DNA of 64,000 bases from JACCZX01 sp040003315. Its GTDB lineage: Bacteria; Pseudomonadota; Gammaproteobacteria; Burkholderiales; Burkholderiaceae_F. Shown piece by piece: positions 50,855 through 59,678 of the stretch. Both the position numbers and the translations under genes were made by a program. Every line of letters begins with the position of its first letter. The first letter of the stretch is position 1. The notes beneath the pieces are model-generated. The model was not told the DNA's origin, searched no databases, and saw only the letters and a list, made by a program, of their open reading frames with translations. Where the stretch lies: the NCBI GenBank assembly GCA_040003315.1, contig JBDUCU010000002.1, forward strand, positions 9,320 to 73,319, given 5' to 3'.

Positions 50855-50951
50855 GCGTAGCCTCCGTTTTGCGGCGAGTCTGAATCAGCCCGCGGGAAAT
50901 GTCCAAGCGTCTCCCCTACAATCGCGCGTTCCGTGCCGACCCAACAGTGCA

Positions 50952-51413
50952 ATGCCGATTTACGCGTACAAATGCGCAGCGTGTGGACATGAGATTGAAT
51001 TGATCCAGAAGATGTCCGACGCCTTGTTGACTGTCTGCCCAACCTGCGGTGAGCCCTCGCTCGCCAAGCAGGTGACCGCTGCCGGCTTTCACCTCAAAGG
51101 GAGCGGCTGGTACGTCACGGACTTTCGCGACGGCGCCAAGGGCAAGAAGAAGGATGCGCCCGCACTCGACGAAAAAACGAAGACCGAGCCGGCCTTTGAC
51201 GCATCGGGCGATGGCAAGGCCGCCGAAGCAAAAACCGACGCCAAGACCGACGCGAAAACCGACGCCAAGGCCGCCGATGCGCAAGGCGGTGCAAAGACCG
51301 AAACCAAGACCGAAGCCAAGCCGGAACCGAAGTCGGAATCCGGCAGCCAGCCAGCCTCTGCGCCCGCCCCGCGCGATAGCGGCAAAGGCGGCACCTCAGG
51401 CGGCACGGGCTGA
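50952..51413 (+). CDS. FmdB-type zinc-ribbon protein
   Basis: A 153-residue protein. Residues 1-45 are the FmdB zinc ribbon (MPIYAYKCAACGHEIELIQK, Cys8/Cys11 and Cys29/Cys32). The second half is a low-complexity Lys/Asp/Thr/Ala/Glu tail with a repeated KTDA unit. Homologues start the operon fmdB-DUF502-aspS in Burkholderiales. The tail is long for the family. DUF502 follows after six bases. Confidence 0.85.
   Translation: MPIYAYKCAACGHEIELIQKMSDALLTVCPTCGEPSLAKQVTAAGFHLKGSGWYVTDFRDGAKGKKKDAPALDEKTKTEPAFDASGDGKAAEAKTDAKTDAKTDAKAADAQGGAKTETKTEAKPEPKSESGSQPASAPAPRDSGKGGTSGGTG
51234..51269 (+). repeat. 12-base tandem repeat, three copies
   Basis: ACCGACGCCAAG and two near copies (third positions differ) encode Thr-Asp-Ala-Lys three times in the tail of the FmdB-type protein. 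Copy number may vary between strains. Confidence 0.85.
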
Positions 51414-51419
51414 CGCCAC

Positions 51420-52061
51420 ATGCTCAGGAGATATCTGGTTGCCGGTTTGCTGGTGTGGATTCCGCTGGCGATCACGTTCTGGGTGCTGAACCTAATTGTC
51501 GGCACCATGGATCAGACTCTGCTGCTGTTGCCGCCGAGCTGGCGACCCGACGCGCTGTTGCCGTTTCACATTCCTGGCGTCGGGCTGGTGCTGTCGCTAC
51601 TGATCGTGCTGGCGACAGGGATGCTCGCAGCCAACATCATCGGTCAGAGGCTGCTTCGGTGGTGGCATCGCCTGTTGACACAGATCCCGATCGTGCGATC
51701 GATCTATTCCAGCGTGAAGCAGATTTCTGACACGTTGCTGGCAACTCGCGGTCAATCGTTTCGCAAGGTGGTGATGATCGAGTTCCCGCAACGCGGCCAA
51801 TGGACACTCGGTTTTGTCGTTGGCTCGCCCGGAACCAAGATTGCGTCGGTCACCGCAGCCAACGCCATCACGATATACGTACCGACCGCTCCTAACCCAA
51901 CCTCCGGATATGTGTTGGTGATACGCCCCGAGGACGTGCGCGAAGTCGACATCAGTGTTGACGATGCCCTGAAGTTTCACATCTCGCTGGGCGTCGTTCC
52001 GCCACGTGCCGGTGGTGGTCCGCCACGATCGGCCCTGACAGCGACTCAACAATCAACTTAA
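51420..52061 (+). CDS. DUF502 membrane protein
   Basis: A 213-residue protein with two membrane segments (AGLLVWIPLAITFWVLNLIV and GVGLVLSLLIVLATGMLAA) and the DUF502 block IPIVRSIYSSVKQISDTLL. The function is unknown. Its position between the FmdB-type gene and aspS is conserved in Betaproteobacteria. It ends 28 bases before aspS, and the gap is filled by a GC-rich hairpin. Confidence 0.9.
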   Translation: MLRRYLVAGLLVWIPLAITFWVLNLIVGTMDQTLLLLPPSWRPDALLPFHIPGVGLVLSLLIVLATGMLAANIIGQRLLRWWHRLLTQIPIVRSIYSSVKQISDTLLATRGQSFRKVVMIEFPQRGQWTLGFVVGSPGTKIASVTAANAITIYVPTAPNPTSGYVLVIRPEDVREVDISVDDALKFHISLGVVPPRAGGGPPRSALTATQQST

Positions 52062-52064
52062 GTT

Positions 52065-52085
52065 GCCGGCCGCATAGCGGCCGGC
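52065..52085 (+). other. GC-rich stem-loop abutting the aspS start
   Basis: GCCGGCCGC-ATA-GCGGCCGGC is a perfect 9-base stem with a 3-base loop ending four bases before the aspS ATG. There is no T-run, so it is not a standard terminator. It covers the place where a ribosome-binding site would be. Confidence 0.6.
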
Positions 52086-52089
52086 TCCC

Positions 52090-53943
52090 ATGAACATGAA
52101 CATCAAACGAACCGAATATGCCGGCCTGGTGGACGCCAGGTTCATCGGCCAAACAGTGACCTTGTTCGGCTGGGTCCACCGGCGGCGCGATCACGGCGGC
52201 GTCATTTTCATCGACCTTCGCGATCGCGAGGGACTGGTCCAGATCGTGTGCGATCCCGATCACGCCGACGTGTTTGCCACTGCCGAGAAAGTGCGCAGCG
52301 AATACTGTCTGCAGATTGTCGGAGTGGTGCGTTGCCGCCCGGAAGGCACAGTGAACTCGGCGCTGGTGTCGGGCGAAATCGAAGTCCTGTGTCGGGAACT
52401 CACGATCCTGAATCCGTCGGTTCCGATTCCGTTTCAGCTCGATGACGACAACCTGTCGGAAACGACTCGGCTGACGCATCGCGTTCTCGACCTGCGCCGG
52501 CCGGCGATGCAGAAAAACATGATGCTGCGCTATCGCGTCACGATGGCCGTGCGCAAGTTTCTCGACGCCGCGGGCTTCATAGACATCGAGACGCCGATGC
52601 TGACCCGAAGTACGCCAGAGGGCGCGCGCGATTATCTGGTGCCGTCGAGAGTGCACCCGGGCACATTCTTCGCGCTTCCGCAGTCGCCGCAACTTTTCAA
52701 GCAGTTGCTGATGGTCGCAGGCTTCGATCGCTACTACCAGATCGTCAAATGCTTTCGCGACGAGGACCTGCGCGCCGACCGGCAGCCCGAGTTCACCCAG
52801 ATCGATATCGAGACATCGTTTCTCGACGAGACGCGAATTCGCCAAATGATGGAGCAGATGATCCGCATCGTGTTCGATCAGGTACTCGCGGTCCAGTTGC
52901 CCGACCCATTTCCGGTGATGACTTACGCCGATGCGATGCGACAGTATGGCTCGGACAAGCCCGACTTGCGGATCAGTCTGCAGTTGACCGACCTGACGGA
53001 CCTGATGGGCGACGTCGAGTTCAAGGTTTTCAAGAGCGCAACAGAGCTCAAGGACGGCAAGGTGGTCGCTTTGCGCATTCCTGGTGGCGGCGACATCGCG
53101 CGATCCGAGATCGATGGGTATACCGATTTTGTCAAGATCTACGGCGCCAAAGGACTGGCGTATATCAAGGTCAACCAGAGCGCGACGGGGCCGGGCGAAA
53201 AGTTAAGAGGCGAAGCGCTGCGTCGGGGCCTGCAAAGCCCGATCATCAAGAACCTGCACGATGCTGCGCTGGAGGCAATCGTCGCTCGCACCGGCGCGAG
53301 CGATGGCGATCTGATCTTCTTTGGTGCCGATCGATCCAAAATCGTCTACGACGCGCTGGGTGCGCTGCGAATCAAGATCGGCCACAGTGAATTCGGCCGA
53401 GCACGCGGGCTGTCAGTTGAAGGCTGGCGGCCCTTATGGGTGGTCGACTTCCCGATGTTCGAGTTCGACGAAGAAGCGCAGCGCTACGTGGCCGCGCATC
53501 ATCCATTTACCAGTCCGAAAGATGGACACGAAGATCATCTTGCAACGGATCCGGCGCGCGCTCTGGCGAAGGCGTACGACATGGTGTTAAACGGGTGGGA
53601 AATCGGTGGAGGCTCGATCCGTATCCATCGGGAAGAAGTGCAAAGCAAGGTCTTTCGCGCCTTGAAGATCAGCGCCGAGGAAGCGGGTGAGAAGTTCGGC
53701 TTTCTGCTCGACGCTCTGCAGTACGGCGCGCCGCCTCACGGCGGCGTCGCGTTCGGCCTCGACCGCATCGTGACTTTAATGGCAGGCGCTGAATCCATCC
53801 GCGACGTCATTGCGTTTCCGAAAACGCAGCGCGCGCAGTGTTTGCTTACGCAGGCTCCGAGCGCGGTCGACGAGAAGCAGCTGCGCGAGCTGCATATTCG
53901 AGTGCGAACGGATCACAAGAGTGCGGAGCCCAGAGTGGCATAG
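52090..53943 (+). CDS. aspS: Aspartyl-tRNA synthetase
   Basis: A 617-residue class II synthetase that charges tRNA with aspartate. The N-terminal anticodon-binding OB fold (VTLFGWVHRRRDHGGVIFID), motif 2 (FRDEDLRADRQPEFTQID), the bacterial GAD insertion, and motif 3 (GVAFGLDRIVTLMAG) are all intact. It is somewhat longer than the usual 590-600 residues. No other ribosome-binding site is visible than the one possibly hidden in the upstream hairpin; the second ATG two codons later is an alternative start. Confidence 0.97.
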   Translation: MNMNIKRTEYAGLVDARFIGQTVTLFGWVHRRRDHGGVIFIDLRDREGLVQIVCDPDHADVFATAEKVRSEYCLQIVGVVRCRPEGTVNSALVSGEIEVLCRELTILNPSVPIPFQLDDDNLSETTRLTHRVLDLRRPAMQKNMMLRYRVTMAVRKFLDAAGFIDIETPMLTRSTPEGARDYLVPSRVHPGTFFALPQSPQLFKQLLMVAGFDRYYQIVKCFRDEDLRADRQPEFTQIDIETSFLDETRIRQMMEQMIRIVFDQVLAVQLPDPFPVMTYADAMRQYGSDKPDLRISLQLTDLTDLMGDVEFKVFKSATELKDGKVVALRIPGGGDIARSEIDGYTDFVKIYGAKGLAYIKVNQSATGPGEKLRGEALRRGLQSPIIKNLHDAALEAIVARTGASDGDLIFFGADRSKIVYDALGALRIKIGHSEFGRARGLSVEGWRPLWVVDFPMFEFDEEAQRYVAAHHPFTSPKDGHEDHLATDPARALAKAYDMVLNGWEIGGGSIRIHREEVQSKVFRALKISAEEAGEKFGFLLDALQYGAPPHGGVAFGLDRIVTLMAGAESIRDVIAFPKTQRAQCLLTQAPSAVDEKQLRELHIRVRTDHKSAEPRVA

Positions 53944-53961
53944 AGACGGCGGGCCGGACCG

Positions 53962-54405
53962 ATGAAGCTTCCGGAATCGGTTCTGGTGGTGGTCTATACC
54001 GTGGCCTTGGAGGTGTTGCTGCTCGAGCGGGCCGATCATCCGGGTTTCTGGCAGTCGATCACTGGCAGCCGTGATTCGCCTAAAGAGCAGCTGCGAGCAA
54101 CGTGCGTGCGCGAAGTCGCCGAAGAAACCGGGCTTATCGCGTCACCCGATCAACTTGATGACTGGCACCTTAACCATCGCTTTGCCATCTACGAGAACTG
54201 GCGTCATCGATATGCATCAGGCGTTACCCATAATACCGAGCACGTCTTCGGACTCTGCTTGCAGCATCGATTCGAGCCGCACCTTGCTCCGCGCGAACAC
54301 ACGCGCTATCGCTGGGGCGCGTGGCGAGATGCTGCAGACGCCTGTTTCTCGTGGACCAACGCCGAGGCAATTCGCCGGCTGGAGCGGTTTCAAACCCGCT
54401 GCTAA
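53962..54405 (+). CDS. nudB: Dihydroneopterin triphosphate diphosphatase (Nudix)
   Basis: A 147-residue Nudix hydrolase of the NudB type, which removes pyrophosphate from dihydroneopterin triphosphate in folate synthesis. The Nudix helix is REVAEETG after TGSRDSPKEQLRATCV; the first Gly-Glu spacing is one residue longer than the textbook box. The FWQSITGSRD segment is characteristic. It starts 18 bases after aspS. The next gene probably starts inside its last third. Confidence 0.9.
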   Translation: MKLPESVLVVVYTVALEVLLLERADHPGFWQSITGSRDSPKEQLRATCVREVAEETGLIASPDQLDDWHLNHRFAIYENWRHRYASGVTHNTEHVFGLCLQHRFEPHLAPREHTRYRWGAWRDAADACFSWTNAEAIRRLERFQTRC

Positions 54406-55021
54406 GCGCCTGGGCGCGCTGACTCTGTGGCTTTCCCTATTGCTGGGTTTTTGCATCGACGCCCAGGCGCAGACTTTGCCAACCGTTTCTGTCGAACGCG
54501 ATGGCGACATGTTTCATGTCCGTGCCCTTGCCCGTGTCGCGGTTGATCCGCGTGTTGCGTGGGATACCATCACCGACTATGAGCACATGCGTGAATTCGT
54601 ACCGAACATCGATCGATCGCGAGTCGTCTCGCGCAACGGTTCGCGCATCATCGTCGAGCATACCGGTCAGTTTCCGTTGTTCCTTTTCGATATTCCGGTT
54701 CGGGTGCGGCTGGTCATAACGCAACAGCCGTATGAACGTATCGTCGCGCGCTCGGAGGTCGGAGAAGTCGACGGCGAGCCGCAGACACTGCGCTCGTTTC
54801 TGGGCAGCTACGACCTCACGGTGGTCACCGTCGAGCGGCGTGCCGGCGTGCGAATTGATTACGAGTCGCAGTTCGAACTCGCCGAGCCGTTGCCGCCTAT
54901 TGTCGGTGATCTGTTTGGCACGGCAATGGTTACTAAGACCGTGCGGCACCAGTTCGAAGCGATGCTGCGCGAGATGATGAGACGACAAGCGGCGCGTGCG
55001 TCTATCGAGAAATCGCAATGA
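54329..55021 (+). CDS. Exported SRPBCC-family (START-like) protein
   Basis: About 230 residues. After a long basic leader there is a membrane/signal segment (ALTLWLSLLLGFCIDAQAQ) and then an SRPBCC fold: FHVRALARVAVDPRVAWDTIT, TDYEHMREFVPNI, and a C-terminal amphipathic helix. Such domains bind lipids or polyketides. The start at ATG 54329 lies inside nudB in another frame; there is no closer ATG or GTG, so the true start may be a rarer codon nearer the signal. Its stop overlaps the next ATG (ATGA). Confidence 0.72.
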   Translation: MLQTPVSRGPTPRQFAGWSGFKPAAKRLGALTLWLSLLLGFCIDAQAQTLPTVSVERDGDMFHVRALARVAVDPRVAWDTITDYEHMREFVPNIDRSRVVSRNGSRIIVEHTGQFPLFLFDIPVRVRLVITQQPYERIVARSEVGEVDGEPQTLRSFLGSYDLTVVTVERRAGVRIDYESQFELAEPLPPIVGDLFGTAMVTKTVRHQFEAMLREMMRRQAARASIEKSQ

Positions 55022-56523
55022 GCGCTGCACGACGGCACGCACTTCGGTTCGCCGCAGACTCCGGGTGGTGCCCGGCGCGAGTCTGTGTGCTGGCGATCTT
55101 GCTGTTGACCGGGGCGGGTTGCGCGAGCCTCGACCCGTACGCAGTTGCGCCGATGTCGGTAACGCTCGAGCGCGACGACGCGGTCGGCTATTGCGCGCGC
55201 TTGTTCGCCGATATCGACCGTCGCATCGATGCATTGGGCGTGCGGGACGCCGAATCAGCCCGCATCGCCGGATTTCCGTACTTGCGGGTCGATCGGTTCA
55301 GCGCGGCTCTAGCCCGCCGTTCAGGCGATGACTTGCAAGAGTCGGCATGGCGCGCGCGGTTGCTGGCACTCGATGAGGCGGCACGCAAAACCGAGCTTGC
55401 CAATGCGGACCTGAGCATCGACGATCTGCAGCGGTGCCGCGCGATGCTGGCCGAGGCCGATGCATCCGCATCGGGGCAGCTGCACGCCGCAGCCACCGTA
55501 CCGGATAATTACAGTTTGACAATGCGAACGCTCGGCGTGTACCCGCTGGCACGCGTGCCATTTGCCGCAGGCGTGACGCGCTGGCAGACAGCGACGCGGT
55601 CGGTGTTTGCAACACCGCTTGACGCGCTGCCGGTGCGCGGAGCGGTGCGACGATACGTGCCCGAGCAGCGACCGCTCGAAACGCAGCCGCGATTGGTGCT
55701 CGATCCGCTGGGTGTGCCTGTGCTGACGGCCGCGCAGACCGAGGCTCTGTTGATGCGCCACGCGCCCGTGTTGGAAGTCGATGTCGCCGCGAGCTACGAC
55801 GAACCGGGGACGTTGATACTGGACAGCGAGGATCGAGCCGTTGTGGAGGGCGCCTCACCGGTGGCATACACGCGCTTCACCTACACCACGATCGGAGCAG
55901 TGATTCATCCGCAATTGGTATACACATTCTGGTTCAGCGAGCGCCCCGCGTCGGGCGAACTCGATTTGCTGTCCGGCAGACTCGATGGCCTGGTGTGGCG
56001 AGTAACCCTTGACGCCGATGGTGAGCCGCTGGTCTATGACAGCATGCATGCCTGCGGCTGTTACCACATGTTTTTTCCGACCGATAAGGTGGTCGCACGC
56101 GATTTGCCTGTAACCCTAGATGAAAGTCTCTTTGTGCCTCAGGCAGTGCGCGGTCCGCGTGGTGGCGAGCGGGTTACCCTGCGGGTCGAGTCTGGCACGC
56201 ACTATCTGCAGCGCGTGCAGGTGATGCAGACGACGGCATCGCCTGCACCGCCGCGCAAGACGGACGCGATCACCTACTCGATGCAGGACGAACGGATTCT
56301 GACAACGCTTCGGCGACCGACGGGCGGAACCCGTAGTGCATATGGTTCAGACGGTTTGATGGCCGGCAGCGAGCGCAGCGAGCGGTGGCTGTTCTGGCCA
56401 ATGGGAATCGTTTCGGCTGGACAGATGAGGCAATGGGGCCATCACGCGACAGCGTTTGTCGGGCGCAGGCATTTTGACGATCCTTTCCTCTTCGACACCT
56501 ATTTTGAGATGGCAGGTCACTAG
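55018..56523 (+). CDS. Large lipoprotein of unknown function
   Basis: A 501-residue protein with a lipoprotein signal (VCVLAILLLTGAGC, Cys about residue 35). The mature part contains LEVDVAASYDEPGTLILDS, an HPQLVYTFWFSERP segment and YDSMHACGCYHMFF with three cysteines (about residues 345-355). I recognise no family beyond uncharacterised proteobacterial proteins. It is coupled by ATGA to the SRPBCC gene, so the two probably work together in the envelope. The next gene starts 35 bases after it. Confidence 0.65.
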   Translation: MSAARRHALRFAADSGWCPARVCVLAILLLTGAGCASLDPYAVAPMSVTLERDDAVGYCARLFADIDRRIDALGVRDAESARIAGFPYLRVDRFSAALARRSGDDLQESAWRARLLALDEAARKTELANADLSIDDLQRCRAMLAEADASASGQLHAAATVPDNYSLTMRTLGVYPLARVPFAAGVTRWQTATRSVFATPLDALPVRGAVRRYVPEQRPLETQPRLVLDPLGVPVLTAAQTEALLMRHAPVLEVDVAASYDEPGTLILDSEDRAVVEGASPVAYTRFTYTTIGAVIHPQLVYTFWFSERPASGELDLLSGRLDGLVWRVTLDADGEPLVYDSMHACGCYHMFFPTDKVVARDLPVTLDESLFVPQAVRGPRGGERVTLRVESGTHYLQRVQVMQTTASPAPPRKTDAITYSMQDERILTTLRRPTGGTRSAYGSDGLMAGSERSERWLFWPMGIVSAGQMRQWGHHATAFVGRRHFDDPFLFDTYFEMAGH

Positions 56524-56557
56524 CGATTCGGTGCTGGCCATCAATTCGACAACGACG

Positions 56558-57367
56558 ATGAAGCTGCGCGTAGCGACCTACAACATTCACAAAGGCGTGA
56601 TGGGACTGCAGCAAAAGGTCCGGATTCACGACGTCAGGCTTGCGTTGCATTCGATCAATGCCGACATCGTTTTTCTGCAGGAAGTCCAGGACAAAAACGA
56701 GCGGATGGCCAATCGCAATGGCTATCCGCAAGGAACGCAGCTTGATTTTTTGTGCACTGGCAATTACCTGCATCGCGCGTACGGCATAAATGCGATTTAT
56801 CCGCACGGCCACCACGGCAATGCGATCGTGTCGCGACACGCAATCGGCCGCCACCTGAACCACGATATTTCTGACCATGCACTCGAGAAACGCGGGTTGC
56901 TGCACGCGATCTCGCAAGTAAAAATGCCGAAGGGCGCCATCGACGTGCATTTGATCAATACGCATTTCGGTTTGATCAAGCGCAGTCGCGTGCGGCAGGC
57001 GGAGTTCCTGATCGACTTCGTCAAATCGGAAATTCCGAGCAAGGCGCCGTTGATCATCGCCGGCGACTTCAACGACTGGCAGCACGGCGTCGACGACATC
57101 CTGCACCGGGAGCTCGATGTGTTCGAGGCGGCGTCGGAGTTCAACCGTCGCCAGTCGACGCCGCGGTTGCGCGACCGCCTGGTGCCGTGGCGCGAATTGC
57201 CGCGCTCGCACGTGGCGCGCACCTATCCGAGCGTGATGCCGTGGTTGCAGCTCGATCGCATTTACTTGCGCGGCTTCAAAGTCAACGACGTTCATGTCCC
57301 GAAAGGCGTCGAGTGGCGGCGCCGCTCCGACCACATGCCGCTGATCGCGGACGTCGAAGTGGCATGA
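56558..57367 (+). CDS. Endonuclease/exonuclease/phosphatase family protein (YbhP-like)
   Basis: A 269-residue EEP-fold enzyme: VATYNIHKGV at the start (Asn), IVFLQEVQD (metal Glu), IIAGDFNDWQHG (Asp, Asn), LDRIYL, and RRRSDHMPLIADV (Asp, His). All catalytic residues are present. It directly precedes clsB, as ybhP neighbours clsB (ybhO) in E. coli. The role in lipid or nucleic-acid hydrolysis is not established. ATG 56558 is the natural family start. Confidence 0.87.
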   Translation: MKLRVATYNIHKGVMGLQQKVRIHDVRLALHSINADIVFLQEVQDKNERMANRNGYPQGTQLDFLCTGNYLHRAYGINAIYPHGHHGNAIVSRHAIGRHLNHDISDHALEKRGLLHAISQVKMPKGAIDVHLINTHFGLIKRSRVRQAEFLIDFVKSEIPSKAPLIIAGDFNDWQHGVDDILHRELDVFEAASEFNRRQSTPRLRDRLVPWRELPRSHVARTYPSVMPWLQLDRIYLRGFKVNDVHVPKGVEWRRRSDHMPLIADVEVA

Positions 57368-57368
57368 G

Positions 57369-58634
57369 ATGAGCAGTGAAGCGTTGCGCGAGCCGCGACA
57401 CGCTGCGCGGCCCGCGCTGCGAAGACTGCAACGCTCACTAACCCGGTCGTTAGGCTCCAGGCCACGGGTCTTCGCCGGTAATCGGCTGGAGCTTCTGAAG
57501 AACGGCGAACAGTACTTCCCCAGGCTGCTGGCGGCCATCAATTCGGCGCAGCAGTCGATCTACCTCGAAACCTATATCTTCGAGCTCGATGCAATTGGCC
57601 GTGCGGTCAGCGATGCGTTGGGCGCGGCGGCGCGCCGCGGGGTCGCGGTCCACGTGCTGATCGACGGTTTTGGCTCGGCAGCGACGGCCGATACGCTGAT
57701 CGCGCAGCTCGATCCGCAAGGCGCAAAAGTCATGGTGTTTCGCCGCGCGCGCTGGTGGCGGCTCGACCGCAAACTTCTGCGCCGGCTGCATCGCAAAGTT
57801 GCATTGATCGACAACCGACTTGCATTCGTCGGCGGCATCAACATCATCGATGATTACCACCACCCCGATCCGGAACCGGTGCGCGCCACGCTCGGACCGC
57901 GATTCGATTTCGCCGTGCTCTGCGAAGGCCCGATGGTGGCGGCGATCGCGTTTACGGTGATGCGCCTGTGGTGGACCGTGTCGGCGCTGCAGTTAAGACG
58001 GCGTCCGTCGGTCCGGCCACGCGACCCCGCATTGCCGCGGTCAATCGCCGGTGGCGCACGGGCTACCTTGATGCTGCGCGACAACTTGCGCAATCGCCGC
58101 ACGATCGAGCACGCATACCTGGATGCCTTCGAGCATGCACGGCACGACGTGCTGATCGCAAACGCCTACTTTCTCCCTGGTAAGAAATTCCGCGATGCGT
58201 TGTGCGCGTTGGCCGAACGTGGGGTGCGCGTGCGTCTACTGCTGCAAGGACGGGTCGAGTATCGGCTGCAGCATTACGCGCAGCAAGCGCTCTATGGCGA
58301 TCTCGTCCAATGCGGGGTGCAGATCTTCGAGTACACCCCGAGCTATCTGCACGCCAAGGTGGCGGTGGTCGACGAAAGCTGGGCAACGGTGGGTTCGAGC
58401 AACATCGATCCGTACAGCCTGTTGCTGGCGCGCGAAGCCAACGTCGTCGTGTACGACGCAGCCTTTGCGCGCCGGCTGCGTGACGAGCTGGAGTTGGCGA
58501 TCGCCAATGAGTCGAGCGTGATCGATGCCGACGCGTGCGCACGACGCACCTGGCTGCGCCGTACGATGAGTTGGGTTGCGTATCAGGCGGTGCGGGTGCT
58601 AACGGCGATTGCGACCCGACGCGCCGACGCGTAG
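57369..58634 (+). CDS. clsB: Cardiolipin synthase B
   Basis: A 421-residue phospholipase-D-family synthase that joins two phosphatidylglycerol molecules to cardiolipin. Two HKD motifs are intact: HRKVALIDNRLAFVGGINI (about residues 138-156) and HAKVAVVDESWATVGSSNID (about residues 328-348). There is no N-terminal membrane pair, which fits ClsB rather than ClsA. It begins one base after the YbhP-like stop and belongs to the same operon. Confidence 0.9.
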   Translation: MSSEALREPRHAARPALRRLQRSLTRSLGSRPRVFAGNRLELLKNGEQYFPRLLAAINSAQQSIYLETYIFELDAIGRAVSDALGAAARRGVAVHVLIDGFGSAATADTLIAQLDPQGAKVMVFRRARWWRLDRKLLRRLHRKVALIDNRLAFVGGINIIDDYHHPDPEPVRATLGPRFDFAVLCEGPMVAAIAFTVMRLWWTVSALQLRRRPSVRPRDPALPRSIAGGARATLMLRDNLRNRRTIEHAYLDAFEHARHDVLIANAYFLPGKKFRDALCALAERGVRVRLLLQGRVEYRLQHYAQQALYGDLVQCGVQIFEYTPSYLHAKVAVVDESWATVGSSNIDPYSLLLAREANVVVYDAAFARRLRDELELAIANESSVIDADACARRTWLRRTMSWVAYQAVRVLTAIATRRADA

Positions 58635-58637
58635 TCG

Positions 58638-59678
58638 ATGTTAGACGCTGCGCTGATCGTCGCACGGCCGCAAGGGTTGTATTGCCCAGCCGGTGATTTT
58701 TTCATCGACCCGTGGCGGCCGGTCGATCGTGCTGTGATCACCCACGCCCACGGCGACCACGCGCGTGCTGGACACGCACGCTACCTTGCGGCAAGCGCGG
58801 CGGAGCACGTGCTGCGCACGCGCCTGGGTGAGATTTCGCTGCAGACGCTGGACTATGCGCAGGCGATCGACATCAATGGAGTACGCGTGTCGCTGCATCC
58901 TGCCGGGCATGTGCTGGGCTCATCGCAGGTCAGAGTTGAAAAGGGCGGCCGCGTATGGGTTGCGTCGGGCGACTACAAGCTCAATCCCGATCCGACCTGC
59001 GTGCCGTTCGAGCCGGTCCGTTGCGACACGTTCATTACAGAATCTACCTTCGGACTGCCGATCTACCGCTGGGACGATCCGCAGCGCGTGCTTGCCGATA
59101 TCAACGCCTGGTGGAGTGCCAACGCAGAAAGCGGGCGCGCGTCGGTGCTGTTTTGCTACGCGTTCGGAAAGGCACAACGCATCTTGTCGGGTCTCGACCC
59201 GACCATCGGCCGCATCGTTGTGCACGGCGCCGTCGAGCCGTTGAACCGCGCGTATCGCGCCAGCGCAATCAAACTTCCGCCAACGCAGCTGGTCTCCGAA
59301 ACGGATAAAGCCGAACTCTCACGCGCGCTGATACTTGCGCCGCCGTCGGCGCAGGGCTCACCGTGGCTGCGCCGCTTCGGCGACTATTCGGACGCGTTTG
59401 CTTCGGGCTGGATGCGGTTGCGCGGTACGCGTCGCCGGCGCGCGCTCGATCGCGGGTTCGCGCTGTCGGACCACGCCGACTGGCCCGGATTGATGAGTGC
59501 AATCGGCGCCACCGGCGCCACCCAGGTGATCGTGACTCACGGTCAGATTCCGGTCATGGTGCGCTGGCTGACCGAACAGGGGCTCGACGCATCAGCGTTC
59601 GACACCGAGTACGGCGACGAGGAGCGCGACGAACTCGAACCCGATCGATCGACGGTGGCCGCTGGCGTAGTGGAATGA
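58638..59678 (+). CDS. Ligase-associated DNA exonuclease (SNM1/MBL-beta-CASP type)
   Basis: A 346-residue metallo-beta-lactamase-fold nuclease. The metal motif is THAHGDHARAGHARY (HxHxDH), with LHPAGHVLGSSQVRVE, WVASGDYK and a final VTHGQ. Relatives are encoded with an ATP-dependent ligase and an Lhr-type helicase and are thought to process DNA ends. It starts three bases after clsB and overlaps the ligase start by four bases. The family is clear; the substrate is inferred. Confidence 0.9.
   Translation: MLDAALIVARPQGLYCPAGDFFIDPWRPVDRAVITHAHGDHARAGHARYLAASAAEHVLRTRLGEISLQTLDYAQAIDINGVRVSLHPAGHVLGSSQVRVEKGGRVWVASGDYKLNPDPTCVPFEPVRCDTFITESTFGLPIYRWDDPQRVLADINAWWSANAESGRASVLFCYAFGKAQRILSGLDPTIGRIVVHGAVEPLNRAYRASAIKLPPTQLVSETDKAELSRALILAPPSAQGSPWLRRFGDYSDAFASGWMRLRGTRRRRALDRGFALSDHADWPGLMSAIGATGATQVIVTHGQIPVMVRWLTEQGLDASAFDTEYGDEERDELEPDRSTVAAGVVE

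Noticed and set aside
54071..54328. Longer N-terminal start for the SRPBCC protein inside nudB
   Set aside because: The added residues are shadow coding of nudB, basic and unlike the family; the signal-like segment begins only after 54390.
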